Assembly: GCA_030704615.1 (NCBI GenBank)
Contig: CM060733.1
Location: 24,802,001-24,866,000, forward strand
Origin: Takakia lepidozioides
Taxonomy: Eukaryota; Streptophyta; Takakiopsida; Takakiales; Takakiaceae
Direction of reading: 5' to 3'
Length of the DNA: 64,000 nucleotides
Shown: in pieces, positions 1 through 13,433 of the stretch
Position numbering within the stretch: the first letter of the stretch is position 1
Layout of the letters: each line of letters starts with the position of its first letter
Position numbers and translations under genes: made by a program
The notes under the pieces: model-generated
The model's input: the letters and a program-made list of their open reading frames with translations, nothing else
What the model was told of the DNA's origin: nothing
Databases searched by the model: none

Positions 1-395
1 GCCTCTAACTTAGCAAGAAATTTTAGAGTGGCATACTCAAAATGATTCCCAGATGAAGACCACACCTGAGCTAGATCATTGTCCATGGACTGCGATTTTA
101 ACAGGGACAGATTTAACTTGAAGTAACTTCTTCCTTTGGACCTAGAACCAAGAACACTGAAGAGAGTTCTAATTTCCATGTGACCAAAATCCGGAAGCAT
201 TGGGCCAAGAGGGTTCGCCTCGGCCCAAGAGATGCTTCCGCTAGTGCAGTAAACATGGTCTAGCCTAGCCATGACCAGATCCGGGGGTGCTGATCTACAG
301 GTAGTCCAAGAGAAACGGAGGTCATTATCTCCTAGAATGGAAATGTCAATAAACCCAACTGAGAGGCAGAGGGCTTCCCACGCAAACGTGATGTT
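1..395 (-). mobile_element. LINE endonuclease-domain fragment at the window edge
   Basis: On the minus strand one frame stays open from about 395 to the window edge. It reads like the C-terminal half of a LINE apurinic-type endonuclease and the start of the linker to reverse transcriptase. Key pieces are a FSWTTCRS-type stretch, then LVMARLDHVYC (the ARLDRxYC-like block of plant L1 elements) and a downstream YFKLNLSLLKS block. The reverse transcriptase would lie outside the window to the left. The sequence differs from the LINE copies at 17-24 kb, so it appears to be a second LINE family. The open frame suggests a fairly young copy, but both boundaries are unknown. Confidence 0.6.
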
Positions 396-779
396 TTCCA
401 ATACACAACAAATGAAACAATCTATGGTAAAAACTGATGAGATATTGCATAATATTTTGGCTTTAATTCCCAATGCAAGAGGAAGGAGGCTTGAGATTCC
501 AAAAATATATGCAAGATCCGAAGAGGTTTTCTTTGGGTTAACTTATATGGCATTTTAGGAATGATAGATATGTAACATTTTTTTCAGCTGTGATTGGAGC
601 TTTCCTACAGCGGAAGGCTCCCTAATAACACAACAACAAGAGAGAAGACATAGCACATAAAGGTCGTAGGGCACTAGTCTTATGTCCCAAAAAAATCCCT
701 CCCTTATTCTGCATAGAAAAAAAACTACTAGATTTTGCTAGATCATTGGCTGAGATTCCCTAAAGGTACCTCCATGCTA

Positions 780-862
780 AACGTCACCTCGAATGCTACC
801 GCTGCTGTGCTACCGCCGTCGAATGCTACCATCCTTGCTATGCTACCGCCGTTGCTATGCTA
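780..862. repeat. GCTACC-type imperfect short tandem repeat
   Basis: The motif GCTACC recurs every 10 to 30 bases (gaatgctaccgc, ctgtgctaccgccgtc, gaatgctacc, tatgctaccgccgttg, tatgctacc). It has no coding context and is probably a degenerate minisatellite. Confidence 0.55.
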
Positions 863-879
863 CCACTGTGGCTATGTTA

Positions 880-1262
880 CCTTATATACCCTGATTAGAT
901 ATACCCTTCATTTTAACATATACCCTTCAGAAACTAGGGTATATTGGACTTCTTGATGCAGGGTAAATAGAAGCTCCAATAGGAGGTCGATTTGTCCTTC
1001 ACTCTACGGTGTGTATACCTTCATGGTACTTTTAGGGGTTTTACTTTTTTCCCCACCAAAAATAAACATAAATAAAGCTTCCAGGGCAAAGTCCCCGGAT
1101 TTAAAAAATAAATAAAAAAATAAGAAAAAATAGAAGGATAAGTGTATATCATAAAAATATACCCTAATATAAGGGTATATGTACATCCAAGTACCTAAAC
1201 TTGCCACACCAAGGTATATATATATATATCAATATACCCTGTATATCAGGGTAATCAATATA
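880..1262. repeat. Cluster of TATACCCT / AGGGTATA motifs in both orientations
   Basis: TATACCCT and its reverse complement AGGGTATA occur repeatedly in this AT-rich stretch, with an (AT)n run near 1215-1232. Several pairs are close enough to form hairpins, for example around 1160-1175 and 1235-1260. No gene is visible. The stretch lies a few hundred bases upstream of the mannosidase start, so a regulatory role is possible but unsupported. Confidence 0.45.
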
Positions 1263-1511
1263 CTCCAACACTGGTCTCTACAGTCTCTCAGTTCTCTACA
1301 CAGCCATCAACTACTTAATTAAGGGCTCCTCTTAAGTGGGCTTCGCCGATTTATATTCTTGGAGGCAAGCCACGTCACGATAGAAACTGCAGAGTGGCAA
1401 TGCCACATACGCAGTGTCCATCTTGATTCTTGTTGAAGGAAGATGAGGACAGATGAGTACAGTTGCCTCACTGCATGAATCCATGATGCAGAGCTGGTGA
1501 AGGTGGGAGAG

Positions 1512-4500
1512 ATGGGTCGCAGCATGCTGGTGCTGCTTTGGTTTGTGGGTTACGGCCTACTCTGCAATGCAACACTGCACGGAGGTGGGGGATGGTGTGG
1601 TGGAGTCATTGAGTACGATACAGGTGCTTCCGTTGTAGAAGGAAAGCTGAATGTGCATTTGGTGCCACACTCGCATGATGATGTCGGTTGGCTCAAGACT
1701 GTGGATCAGTACTATATTGGTTCCAACAATTCTATCCAGGTTAAACAAAATTGCATCCTTTTATCGTGTTGCTGGAGATGATTGGTGGTTGTGATGGTCT
1801 CAAGATACCTTTTTCCCCTGTGCTTGCGATTGCTAGAAAGTGATTTTTATTCTAGACGTGTAAAATGTTGCATCTCCCCTTCCCTTAAATTATGTCGTTT
1901 CTTGTGCATCTAAAAATTGGATTCGGTGTGAAGGTGGTGGGATGTAGACTCCAGTCATTGTGATACAGTAAATTTGGTTCAATTGTTCACTTCTGGAAAT
2001 ATGATGTGTGTCTTCACTCCCACTTTGTTGGTTGGGATCTTCTCCAAACTTTGACCAGTGTATGAGCTTGTCCTGTCAAACTCACACTGTCTCATGTTTA
2101 CTCTAGTTAGTTCAGAGTGCCAATTGTATAAAAATTAGCAGTCATGTAATCAGGATCAACTGTCTCATCCCTCACCTTGAGTCATGTGGTGGTGTAGCAC
2201 TCTTTGAGAAGAGGAGCTAAGAAGAGTGCACAATACTTCTTGGATGGATGGTAGCACATATAAGCAGCCATTGTGAGCTTCAACTTGGTACTCACGAGTT
2301 GCCCGTTGATTTAAATAGATAATCTATGTATCTTGATAGATCCCACCCCAAAAGGGGCAGTACCCCAAGGCAAAGAGGCTCTTATTTACGCTAACTTGGG
2401 TCTCTCTCTTCATGAATCTGAATCTCCAACATGGATCAGTAGGTAGATTCATATGTATGAGTTAAATCTGTAATAGAGGTTCCACATAATCGGGTTGCCG
2501 CTGCTATCTTCATTCTGTTTCGAGGACTTCAATTAGCTCTTTGGTAGTTGCATTAGCAGCTTAGACTTTCCTTCGGAGGGACTTGGAGAGTTTAATGAGG
2601 ATGGGAGCACTGCGCAGGTGGCAGCCGTGCAATATATATTGGATTCAGTTGTAGCTGCTCTGCTGGAAGACTCAAACCGCAAGTTCATCTATGTAGAGCA
2701 GGTATGCACTCCTTGGGACCATTCTGTTTTTCGTGCTGGGTCCTTGGAGATAGCAGTTATCTACTTTCTGGGTCTCTTGGAGGGCAAGATCTCAATAGCT
2801 TTTGTGGCCTCTGGTTTGCTGGAAGAGGCCCCATGGGTGGGACAGAAAGTTGGGCAAAAGCCAATCACCGGAGAACTTACAGACCAAGAGAGTGAGTCCG
2901 TCAACAGATATTTCCAAGTTGTTTGATAGTCATGAATTGAATATGTTATCGAGTTTCACATGGGTTACTTTCACTGCATTTGGAAAGCATTATTTATGTA
3001 AATGTAGCTTGATAACATGCTGGTCTGAAGAAGTTTATGAGACTTGTAGGCAACATTATCAGTTACATGCATATGCATTGAATCTTGCTGAGCAGGAGGG
3101 GCCATGTATGGTTCAGAGTCTTGACTTAGAGCATGGGCACTATGAACTTTCTCTCATGCTTACGTTTAAAAAGAGGGCTGATATGGAATGAATGGGTTGG
3201 GACAACAGGCATTCTTTCAGCGTTGGTGGAGAGAGCAGACTACAGCAAAGCAAGAGCTAGTGAAGCAGCTTGTGCAAGCTGGGCAGCTTGAATTCATGTA
3301 ATGTCGTTAGTGGCTTTCCCTAGTAGCAAAGACTGGGCCATTGCACAACACTAGGTCAAATTTACGAATCTCACAGCTGTATGCTTTGCCACAGTATGCC
3401 AATTGTAGTCATTGCAAGGCAATATTCTTATTTCTATGCTTGGGGTCTCAACATGTGGGATGTTGCAGCAATGGAGGATGGTGTATGCATGATGAAGCAA
3501 CCACACACTACATTGACATGATAGATCAGACAACGCTAGGGCACCGCTACATCAAGCAGCAGTTTGGCAAGGTTCCTCGAGTTGGCTGGCAAATCGATCC
3601 TTTTGGACATTCTTCCATCCAGGCCTACCTCCTTGGTGCAGAGGTGCACGAGATGTTGAGAGTTATCTGTGCTACTTAGTGATGGAAAGTATGGCAATCA
3701 GTTCTAAATATTGAGGAACAAAGTTGCAGATGCAAGTTCACTCCGCATGGCTTCTACTGTGAATGAGCAGAAATTATCTTAGTTCAGGCTTTCATTGGGT
3801 GGAAAGATTAAGACTTTTCATTGTTTAGTCTAAGAGTTTCTGTTTCTGTCCCCTGCAATATATAGGTTGTACCCCTTCTCTGTGTAGTTTTCCTCTGTCA
3901 TGGTCAACACTTTGTACTTGGTAGGCCGGTTGAAAGTAGAAGGTCTTGAGCAGAGCCACTACCTGGCATTTGCACAGGCTGTTGTAGACTTGGATTGACA
4001 GTTGAGGAGAAAATGAAATTCATGACAACATTGTCTACGGAGAAGTTATGAAACGAAACAGAGGTCCATGAGCTGCAGTTTAGCGCATGAATGCTGCATT
4101 GACATGGTATACTGGATGGTGCAGTTGGGCTTTGATGCAGTGTTCTTTGCCAGAGCTGACTATCAGGATGTCATAAAACGGCGCAAAGACCGAACCATGG
4201 AGGTGGTGTGGCGTGCCTCCAAATCTCTTGGAGCATCTGCACAGGTAGGTTTGATCTTGGATAGTGGCAGTGTGACACTCAGTTTGCTCTTGTTAACAAC
4301 TGACGATGGTGATCCCAGGTAGGAAGGGTCTAATGGGTTATGCTGAATTGGGTCATTTGACACCTCATCCAGTTTCTATACAAGAACAAATGAAATTAAC
4401 CGTGATGTTTGCAGAACGAATGTCTCTGCAGAGATGTGGTCACTTTAAGGACTGTGGATCCTCAGTTTATTGAAATGGTCAACTGGATGGCACTTGGCAC

Positions 4501-7500
4501 CCTGTCCAAGCTGCAGACCAGCTGTTTCTCAAGTATGGGGAAATGTGTAAGAGCGTGTCCTTTGTCTGAGATGTGGAACTTTGGTACAGATCTTTGCAGG
4601 AGTTATGGCTCACCATTATGACCCCCCTGATGAGTTCCGTTATGACATCTCCTCAACAGGCTATCCTATCCAGGTGCTCACTCCCTGTCCAGCATGTAAA
4701 TTAATTACTTCATTCAGTTGGTTCTACAGATTCTCTGCTAAGTTATTATGTGTGGGTGGTCTTTTGTGCAGGATGATCCTCTGCTGTATGACTTTAATGT
4801 ACAAGAGCAAGTTGATCTCTTCGTGAAGCTTGCTCAAGAACAGGTATGTGGGGCTTTAGCAAAGGTGTTGTGGTGTTTACTATCACAAATCCAGCTTATT
4901 ATGCTTGCTCAGTTTGGCACCTAAGGTCACCTCACTAACCTGTAAGCAGCACATGCAGTGCGAGGGGTGCGTGTTGCTGTGGATGCTGGCTTTGCAAATT
5001 GATCATCTATAGGGAATTCTGAGCTTTGAATTAGAGCTGATGATTATGAATCTCTTGTTTGTTCACAGAGTCAACAGTTTCGAACAAATCACATAATGTG
5101 GGCCATGGGTGATGACTTTGCATATGAGAATGCCAATACCTGGTTCAAGCAAATGGATAAGCTCATTCATTATGTGAACCAGGTAATCATGTTACTTATA
5201 TTCAACAGTTTGGTCTTTCGTGTGATCGATGTTTGAGATGTAGGATATAGCAGTTAGGGTTATTGATGCATTTGGACTGTCACACTGCATGAACTGCGGC
5301 TCAAATTGTGATTAAAGTATGTGTGGGTTTGGGCACAGCCATACCCCACCTTCCACTGGTTTTGTTGCTTTGTTGCTCTTACTTGAACTGGTGCAACATC
5401 TGTTTGGGGCACCTTTCAATTTCCGTATGGAGGTGTTTTCTGTACTTATATATGTATATTGTGAAGTAGGGTTGTTGCTCCTCATATGGGCTTCTAGCAA
5501 ATGCAAGATCACTGTCTTTCACATGTGGTTTGTCACAGGATGGTCGTGTGAATGCACTTTACTCTACACCATCCATCTATTTAGATTCCAAGCATGCAGC
5601 AAATGAGAGATGGCCTCTCAAGACAGATGATTATTTTCCGTGAGTACTGAACATTTCTATTTCATCCCACCTAGTCATATGTTTTTTGAAGGTACCTCCA
5701 ACTTGAGAGCTGAATCAATAGGTCAATCCCTGGCAGTTGTGGATATAGGTCTGTGTATTGCTTGAGAGTTGGGAGCATTTTGCTGGAGGTAATATATACA
5801 AATTGCATTGTGGGTCAATATTGACAACAAGCATGACTATGTTTGGAACTTCTACTATTTGCCAAAAAGTGACATCAGGGAGGCAAACAATGCAGGTATG
5901 CAGATTGTCCCCACTGCTACTGGACAGGTTATTATTCTAGTAGGAGTGCTTTGAAGGGATATGTGCGCAAGCTTTCTGGCTTCCTCCAAGTAAGACTAGA
6001 AGTGTCAAGTCATTCAACACATTCTCCAGTTGCAAAAGATAGTGCATATGGCGAAAGTAAGCCTTGCTTCAATTTTAGAGCGACTGCTTGAAGATGATAG
6101 GATGAATAATTAATCATCCACAAGGTTTATGGGAACAACTGTGTAGGACTCTTACAGTCTGCCAATGGAACATGTGTGACTGAGCAGGCAGCAAGACAGC
6201 TAGAGTTTCTAGTGGGCAGGCAACAAGAAGGACCCAATACAGACAGCCTAGAGGAAGCACTGGCAATTCTTCAGCATCATGATGGAGTTAGTGGCACAGA
6301 GAAGCAGCATGTTGCAAATGATTATGCCTCACGTCTTGCAGCTGGAGCTGCTGAGGTAGGTGTATGCTGTACTGTGGTTGTGAATTTTTTTGGTTTTGTT
6401 GCACACAGGTTTGAAGCATGTGGTAACATTGCTAATGAATGCCGATGATTGGGCTGTCACTGGTTATTGCCGGAGAATTTGTGAACAGTCTACTTAAAAC
6501 GGGTACTGTTTGCCACCCAGGCTGCAATGGTTATGAATGCTGCTCTAGCTTCGTTGATCAGTGCCAAGACAATGTCCTTGAGTCACATGGATGAGAAAGA
6601 GGAGGAGAGTTCTACTGCTCTGCACCATCTGTTACTGCAGCAAGAGCACAAGGCCACAAGTACTAGAAGTGGAACTGCGGGAATTCAATTTGAGCAGGTG
6701 GTGTGAGGATTGACGCTGAACATTTGATCTCCCCTGAAAATTGTTTTTATTCTTCAGTGATGCATGATTGACGAGGATTTCACTTGGCATCCTTTTCGTG
6801 GCTGAGAACAGCATTGCCAGTCCCCTTGAGCACAACACCCAAATAATTGCATCACATTCGTCTTGTGACTCGAATGGATCCAGCAGTCTTTAATTCTAGA
6901 AAAGTTTCCCATTTTATGACAGATGTAGCATCCAGTTGTCATAGTTATATAAAGGAATGACCATACAAGTATTGCTGACACGTCACAATCTTCAGATGAC
7001 CATTAGATGTTTTCTTGTAGTGGGACATTGAGTTTTCTTGTACTACTTGTGAGACTGAAAACCTTTGTACGTAAGGTTGGTACTTGTGCCATGCAGAGTA
7101 AATATAGTCCATTCTTGCTGTACTGCAGAATACATTACATTAAACAAAATTTCTTTTGTGTGCATTGCTTTAAACTGAAGTTGATTCTGCTACAGAGAGG
7201 AGTATTTATTTCTTATTCCCAATCAGTTGTGTTGTTGGACTCCCCGCAGTGTCTTCTGCTGAATGTCAGCTACTGCCCACCCTCTGAGGGGGAGCTTTCA
7301 GTCGGGAAGAGTTTGGTATGTATTCATCAATCAATTTCAGAAGTACATGTCAGCTCTTGACACAGCTGTTTATGACTTGCAGCTTCAAAGGGTTGAACCT
7401 AGCCCCAGGTTCCTTCATATTTTACCTAACTTCATCTTGCCTTGGGGGGTGTGGGGTTGTCTGATTTCCATAGGTAGTGGTTGTTTACAACCCTCTTGGT

Positions 7501-10500
7501 TGGTTTCGGAAGGAGTTCATACGGATCCCAGTAAGGACTACTCTCCTTATTACTACAATGTTTTGCTAGTGCAGGTTTTGATGTTGGTTTTGGACAATCA
7601 TTTTACATCAAGAAGATGTGTTGGCCATGAGTTGTGAGCTTGTCTTATGCCCCACCTTGAGGCAGCCTGCAAGCTTTCTGCTGATGCTTCTTTCACCTGC
7701 AGTTGGGTGGGGTCCTGATGGGGGAGCTTGCAAGGACAGGCTATATAACTCAACCTTGATTGCTGCCTAATTCCAGCAGTATAACTGATAGAATAGTGGA
7801 GATAAGTCTGGCAACAGAACCACTGACGCAGAGGTGGGAGCAGGTGTCAAGCTCAGCCCTGGAAGTGAGCGATGCAGAAGGCAATGCTGTACCATCACAA
7901 CTGGTACCTCTTCCGAAGTCTGTGCGTCGTGTGAGAAATCTCTACATGAAGGTCCATGCTGGTGCTCCTTCGGGCAAGGATCCCCTGTATTCTTTGGTGT
8001 TCTCAGCATCCATTCCTCCACTGGGTTATGGCACCTTCATCATCCGGCAACCATCTACTAGCAGTCCTTGTGAGTCACTGAGCTGCTCTTTGACACCTTT
8101 GGCAGTCTTTCTGAGGCTGATTTCACAGTTGCTTGAGTTGCCCCCATCGTTCTGCGTCTCTGATTCTGCTTAGAAGGATCTTATTTGGACTGTCAATAAT
8201 TGTCAGGTCCTAAGAATCATATGATACATCAAGTCCGGAGATTGGACTGAAAAGTCGGAGGAAAGAGTAGTAGTTGAAAGACAAATGGAGTTGCTGACAT
8301 AGGAAGATTGTTGGTGGTCAATATAGGCTGTCAATTAGATTGCTTAGAAAGTAAGGTTGGATGCAGATGCGGCAAGGGTATCTTCAGTAGACAAAAAAAT
8401 GCGAAATCGTGTTCTGCGTCTGAATTCGAATCAGTTACAGCTCAGTTTCTCCAGTTCCACAGGCCAGCTGATGCAGATGATGAACTTGAAAACTCAAGTA
8501 TGTTTTCAAACTTTGTTCAGTTCTTCCCATATTTCCTTTTATTTGGTGAGTCAAATTCAAATCAGGAAATCATCAAATTTTAATTTGTTTGCTACAATGC
8601 TCATCCTCATCTGCATAGATGCTTCAGATATGGAATTTAAAATTTGATACATTATTGATACTTCCTATTGAAATAGTGATTGCAAGTATGTTGGGGAAAA
8701 AGTATCTGGGTCGTGGTCAATTCATGGATCTGCAGGAATTGTATCAGTTTGGATAGTGCTGAAGCTCTTTATAATTTGAACAGGCAGTGACTCCTATTCA
8801 GCAATCATATTGCTGGTACAATGGCAGCGATGCAAACACTTTCGAAGACCCAAATCAGGTGTCAAAACGTGCAATGCATTCCTCATGCCTAGAGTTGCAA
8901 CGTAATGATTTTAGTCACTAGCAATGGTGGTTCCGGCTTCCCTCCCACAGCCTTTGGCAATGGTATTGGGCCCTTGACCCGTTATAGACTACTATGGATG
9001 TCGGGATTCTTTCAGCATTTGACTGGTATAATTAGGACACCTACTAGTAGCTCTTGGCCATACCTGTTGGAGGTGTTCCTCTTCCTGCAGAACTCCAGGC
9101 ATCTTTGCAACTGAGGAACTGGAGCTGTGGATTGAAGTTGTGGAGTAACAAGTTACTGTTGACTAAGGGTGCCAGTTAAAAGACTTCAATGATATGAGTA
9201 CATGCTCCTTCAATTGGTTTGATGAGCACTCCAAACACCTCTATGGCTGAAGTAGGCTATTTTTGCAGGCATCTGGAGCATATGTCTTCCGACCAAATAC
9301 ATCCACGTGTTTTCCTATCAATACTACCAATCCATCTGTAAGTTTGTGGCGCCTTCCTGGGTGGTCATTTCATGTGCACTTCTACTGGAAAACCAGACCA
9401 CATTCGACAGCAGCATTCACTTGTCTAAATCATGGGACCTGGTTCATGTGCTTCAGGCTTTTAGCAGTCGACTGATTGCAGATTGCAGACAATGCTATGA
9501 TCACGTAATGCCTTGGCATTTTAGGCTTTGCAATTGGCTACCCTCACAATCTTACTGATGATTATGCCGCTGAATTTTTGTGATGTACTACTTTAGGTGT
9601 CTCTGGCAGTTATTCGAGGTCCTCTGGTAGAAGAAGTGCATCAAACATTTTCTCCGTGGCTTTCTCAGGTTTATATCTCCTCACTTTTCCACATACCACA
9701 TCTAGGGTTGTGTTGCTGAAGGAGAAGTGAAAAGCAGCTTTCTCGATTGCTGTCTTTGTCATTTGCTCTGGTGGGTTTATATGGTTATGGGCCTCAGTGT
9801 GAGGTGGGTAGTGAATTTGAGCTCCCCCCATTCTGCTGCTACTATCACCACCGATGAAGTAGTTTGGGTAACTTATGTGATATCCTCAAGCTGTGTTTTT
9901 TGGCCTTCACTGTCAATGATTTATGCAGGTGATTAGGGTATACAAGGATGCAGAGCATGCAGAAGTGGAGTTCACAGTATGTTTCGTGAGCCCTTGTTAT
10001 TATTACTTTTCAGACTGCCATCTCCTCATGAACTAACAACATGTTCTGTGCAAGTTGCAGATTCATATGAAATATATTTTTCTCATCACGCAGGGCTCTT
10101 AGGCCAGGACCAAGTTCTGGGGGTTCCACAGCATGTCTTACCATTATAATCATGGTGGAATGTGCTTGATGAACTGCTATATGTTTTTGATGATTGTCAT
10201 GGAGCAAATCGAAACAGTTTTCAACTGATGACAATGTTGTATCGTTTGGCAGGTTGGTCCTATCCCTATTGAGGACAGCCTCGGAAAGGAGGTGGTGACC
10301 AAGCTGACAACAGAATTATCGAGTAATGGAGAGTTTTACACAGATTCGAACGGCCGTGATTTTCTGAAACGGGTAAGTCCAGGTTCAGTCTTAAAGGCTG
10401 ACTGTTTATTTGTGATAGCAGCTGCAGATAATTCCATGTCTCGATTTGTGTCATACTTTGGATGAGATGGCAGCATGTAGGAAACCTTCGTCTTTGAATA

Positions 10501-13433
10501 AGGGAAATGACTGTGTTTGCTAGCAGACAAATCGACTTTTCGCCTCATACAAGTGAAACATATGTGTTTCATAGGTATGCAGGAGTATTGTGGCCAGGAG
10601 GATACTTCTGGACTAAGAACACTTAAAGTGAGGGGATTGTGGCGAGTTTTTGATTGTAGGTGCGAGATCACAGGCCTGACTGGGAGTTGAATGTGACTGA
10701 GCCCATTGCCGGCAACTACTATCCTGTATGCAGTACTCTTCCTCTCTTGTCTTTGCCCTCTTAACTTTTGGAAGTTTGTACAAATTTATCTGTGGGTGAA
10801 GAGGAACAAATTGAAGGCAGTGATTGCTTTGGTCTGTAGAATTGTTGATATTTTTGCTTACGGATCATCACTGTTTGGTTATCTGTTATCGCAGCTTAAC
10901 TTGGGAATGTACTTGAGAGATTCAAGGACAGAATTCTCTGTGCTGGTGGACCGGGCTCTAGGTGGATCCAGCATTGTTGATGGGCAATTGGAGCTTATGC
11001 TGCACAGGTACAGTTTTATTAGAAAAAAGCTGTTGTCAAGGTTGTAAGAAATTCTAGGCTGATCCATAAGCGAGTATTTTTATAAAGGTTGTTGTATAAA
11101 GATTACGCTGAAGTCTTGTACGTCTTTTGCAATTTGAACTATGTGTGCAAGCTCTTCATGACTGAATATTTGATGTTAACTTTTCAGGCGACTGCTATAT
11201 GATGATGGTAAGGGGGTGAGCGAGGCCTTGAACGAGACAGTTTGTGACAGGAACAGATGTGAAGGTTTGACGGTACGGAAACAGAACAAAGGCAGCCAAA
11301 TCTCGCTAGGATGCGTTGCAACTTCCCTGATATCATGGATGACTTCCTATTTGGCCACCTCCAGCATTCATGACTGCTTTGCTCTTCTCTCTCAAGTGTT
11401 TTCCTTTTCTTTTGATCAATTCCATCTCTGTTCTTATTCCTTTAGGTTAAATGGTCCGAAGCTTCTATCTGATGAGTGGAGGTGTGGGGATGAAAATTGT
11501 TTATGAAATGTGCTCTGCAGGTACAAGGTTTGTTCTTTATCAATGTCAACCCTTCAGAAAAAGCTGCAGAATGGCGTCGCTTTCATGGGCAACAAGTCTT
11601 AATGCCCCTGCAGCTTGCCTTCTCTGTGATTGGGGTATTATATCATTGCCCATGATGAACTAGCATCCTATATGGCTCCAATATTAGGGCTCTTAGGTTG
11701 TTTGACGAAGTTTATACTAGTGGAAGGTGCTCTAACATGCATAGCTGTTCTTCATGTATAGTGTGACCGGACACAGCTTGTAAGCTGGACATACATCGTC
11801 TCATTAGTGTTATCTGGCATTTCTGGAACCTTGTGAGCTTCAAGAGAATATTCCTGTTTGATCGTAATCTTGACTGGGTTCGAGGTTTGATGAAAATTCA
11901 GATGAATTTTCTTAAGGAGAGCCAGCAACTCCCGTTGAGGGAGACTGGTGGCTTTTTGAAGGCTGTGGTTGAAGGGTCTTTGTGAATAGTCTAGCTCCAC
12001 GGGAACGAGGGGTAACTTTATGCACCTCATGAATGCTGGTGGTCATTTCAGGAGACCCCTCCCACCGCCCTTCAACTGCTGTTTGTGACTGTCACACAGT
12101 TCCTGCAGTAAGACAGGCACCTGTGTGTTATCACATTGGGTCTTGAAGTTAACAGTTCTTTACAGATTCTAATATGTTGAATTCCACAACCAATTTTCTC
12201 TTGGAGGCAAGAGTGGCATAAGGGAGCCAAGTCTCTCTACGAGGGTGTAGCTCTACTAGTCTGTAGGTTGTATTTTAAGAAGGTTGTCAACACTTGCAGG
12301 AAGACAATGAAAGTGTTATCAAATCTCCACGATTTTCAGCCATGGAGTCAGGCTATAAGCTGCCACCTAATGTTGCTGTGGTCACCCTCCAGGTATCTGC
12401 CCTCTTCCATATACTCAACGTTGTGTCGGGTGCATGGGCATGTATATTGTGTTATATGATCCTCAGGTGTTGCAGTTTCAAAGATTATAAAGTCGTTGTA
12501 TTGAGTAATGGCCAAACCAGCAAAGCTTGTGCTGAGACAACTTTTTGAGTGTATGGATTGGGACTCTGCATGTTGTTGGGTGCAGGAATTAGAAGACGGC
12601 AAAGTTTTACTTCGGCTTGCACACATTTATGAGGTACATAGTTCAATAGTTTGTCCTTCGACGTACCAGTAGGGTTGTTGAATGTCTGTCAACTTGTCCA
12701 GAGTAACGGGTGCAAATATCTTGAAGGCCACTTCCTCTGTTTATTGTTTTGTGTGTCAAGATAGGCCCTTTTTACCTTTTACATGGAGAATCTGAAGCTA
12801 GGGTGTTGAGTATGTAGTATGATGTAACTTACCTCCGTGTGGATGACCTGCTGTTTGGTAAAAACACACACAGGTGAACGAAAGTGATGAGCTGTCAAAG
12901 ATGGCAACAGTTGATTTGCGGGGTCTTTTCGTTACACAAGAGGTGACATATTCTGCGGATTTAACTTACTGTCTTAACTCTGTGGTTCTTTAAACATTTA
13001 AATGGAACTAACAAGACAATATAGGAATTTCTTGGACTCCTTAACCGGGACCAGACATTTCACCAATGTTTGGTGTCTCTCAGGAGTCCAGGGCTTACCA
13101 ACCCAAACCAGGGTGAATACTTCCTTGAGATCAAGCTGTTGTAGTGGTGTCCATTTGCCAGCAGTGATAGCCACATCTTTTGCACAATCTGTTTCTGATG
13201 TCAATTGCTATAAACAACCCTCACAAAATGTTGGTATGCAGATTAAGGAAATTGTGGAGGTCTCTCTCTCTGCAAATCAAAAGAAGTCAGACATGAAAAA
13301 GTTGCAGTGGAAGGTTGAAGGGGAGCCTGATAGTAGCAACGAAACTCTTCGTGGTCGTCCAGTGAGTGACAAAGAACTTTTGGTCGAACTTGCGCCCATG
13401 GAGATCCGAACTTTTTTGCTCGAGGTCTCTTAA
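1512..13433 (+). CDS. Class II alpha-mannosidase (GH38), vacuolar/lysosomal type, about 29 exons
   Basis: Hydrolyses alpha-mannosyl residues of N-glycans, probably in the vacuole or secretory pathway. Exons in phase: 1512-1739, 2618-2701, 3209-3297, 3469-3643, 4125-4244, 4590-4673, 4772-4843, 5069-5182, 5539-5639, 5896-5989, 6188-6355, 6521-6697, 7250-7315, 7474-7530, 7777-8069, 8367-8497, 8784-8858, 9269-9337, 9597-9668, 9929-9976, 10253-10372, 10660-10725, 10895-11007, 11188-11272, 11521-11634, 12300-12392, 12586-12633, 12874-12942, 13242-13433. The protein is about 1070 residues, normal for plant homologues. A signal peptide (residues 1-23) precedes the zinc-binding HSHDDVGW block (about 53-60). 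The nucleophile motif WQIDPFGHS is in exon 4 and [14 protein letters not shown] in exon 11. ATG 1512 is chosen because it opens the signal peptide. Junction 7530/7777 is out of phase by two bases under GT-AG rules; every other junction fits. Confidence 0.93.
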
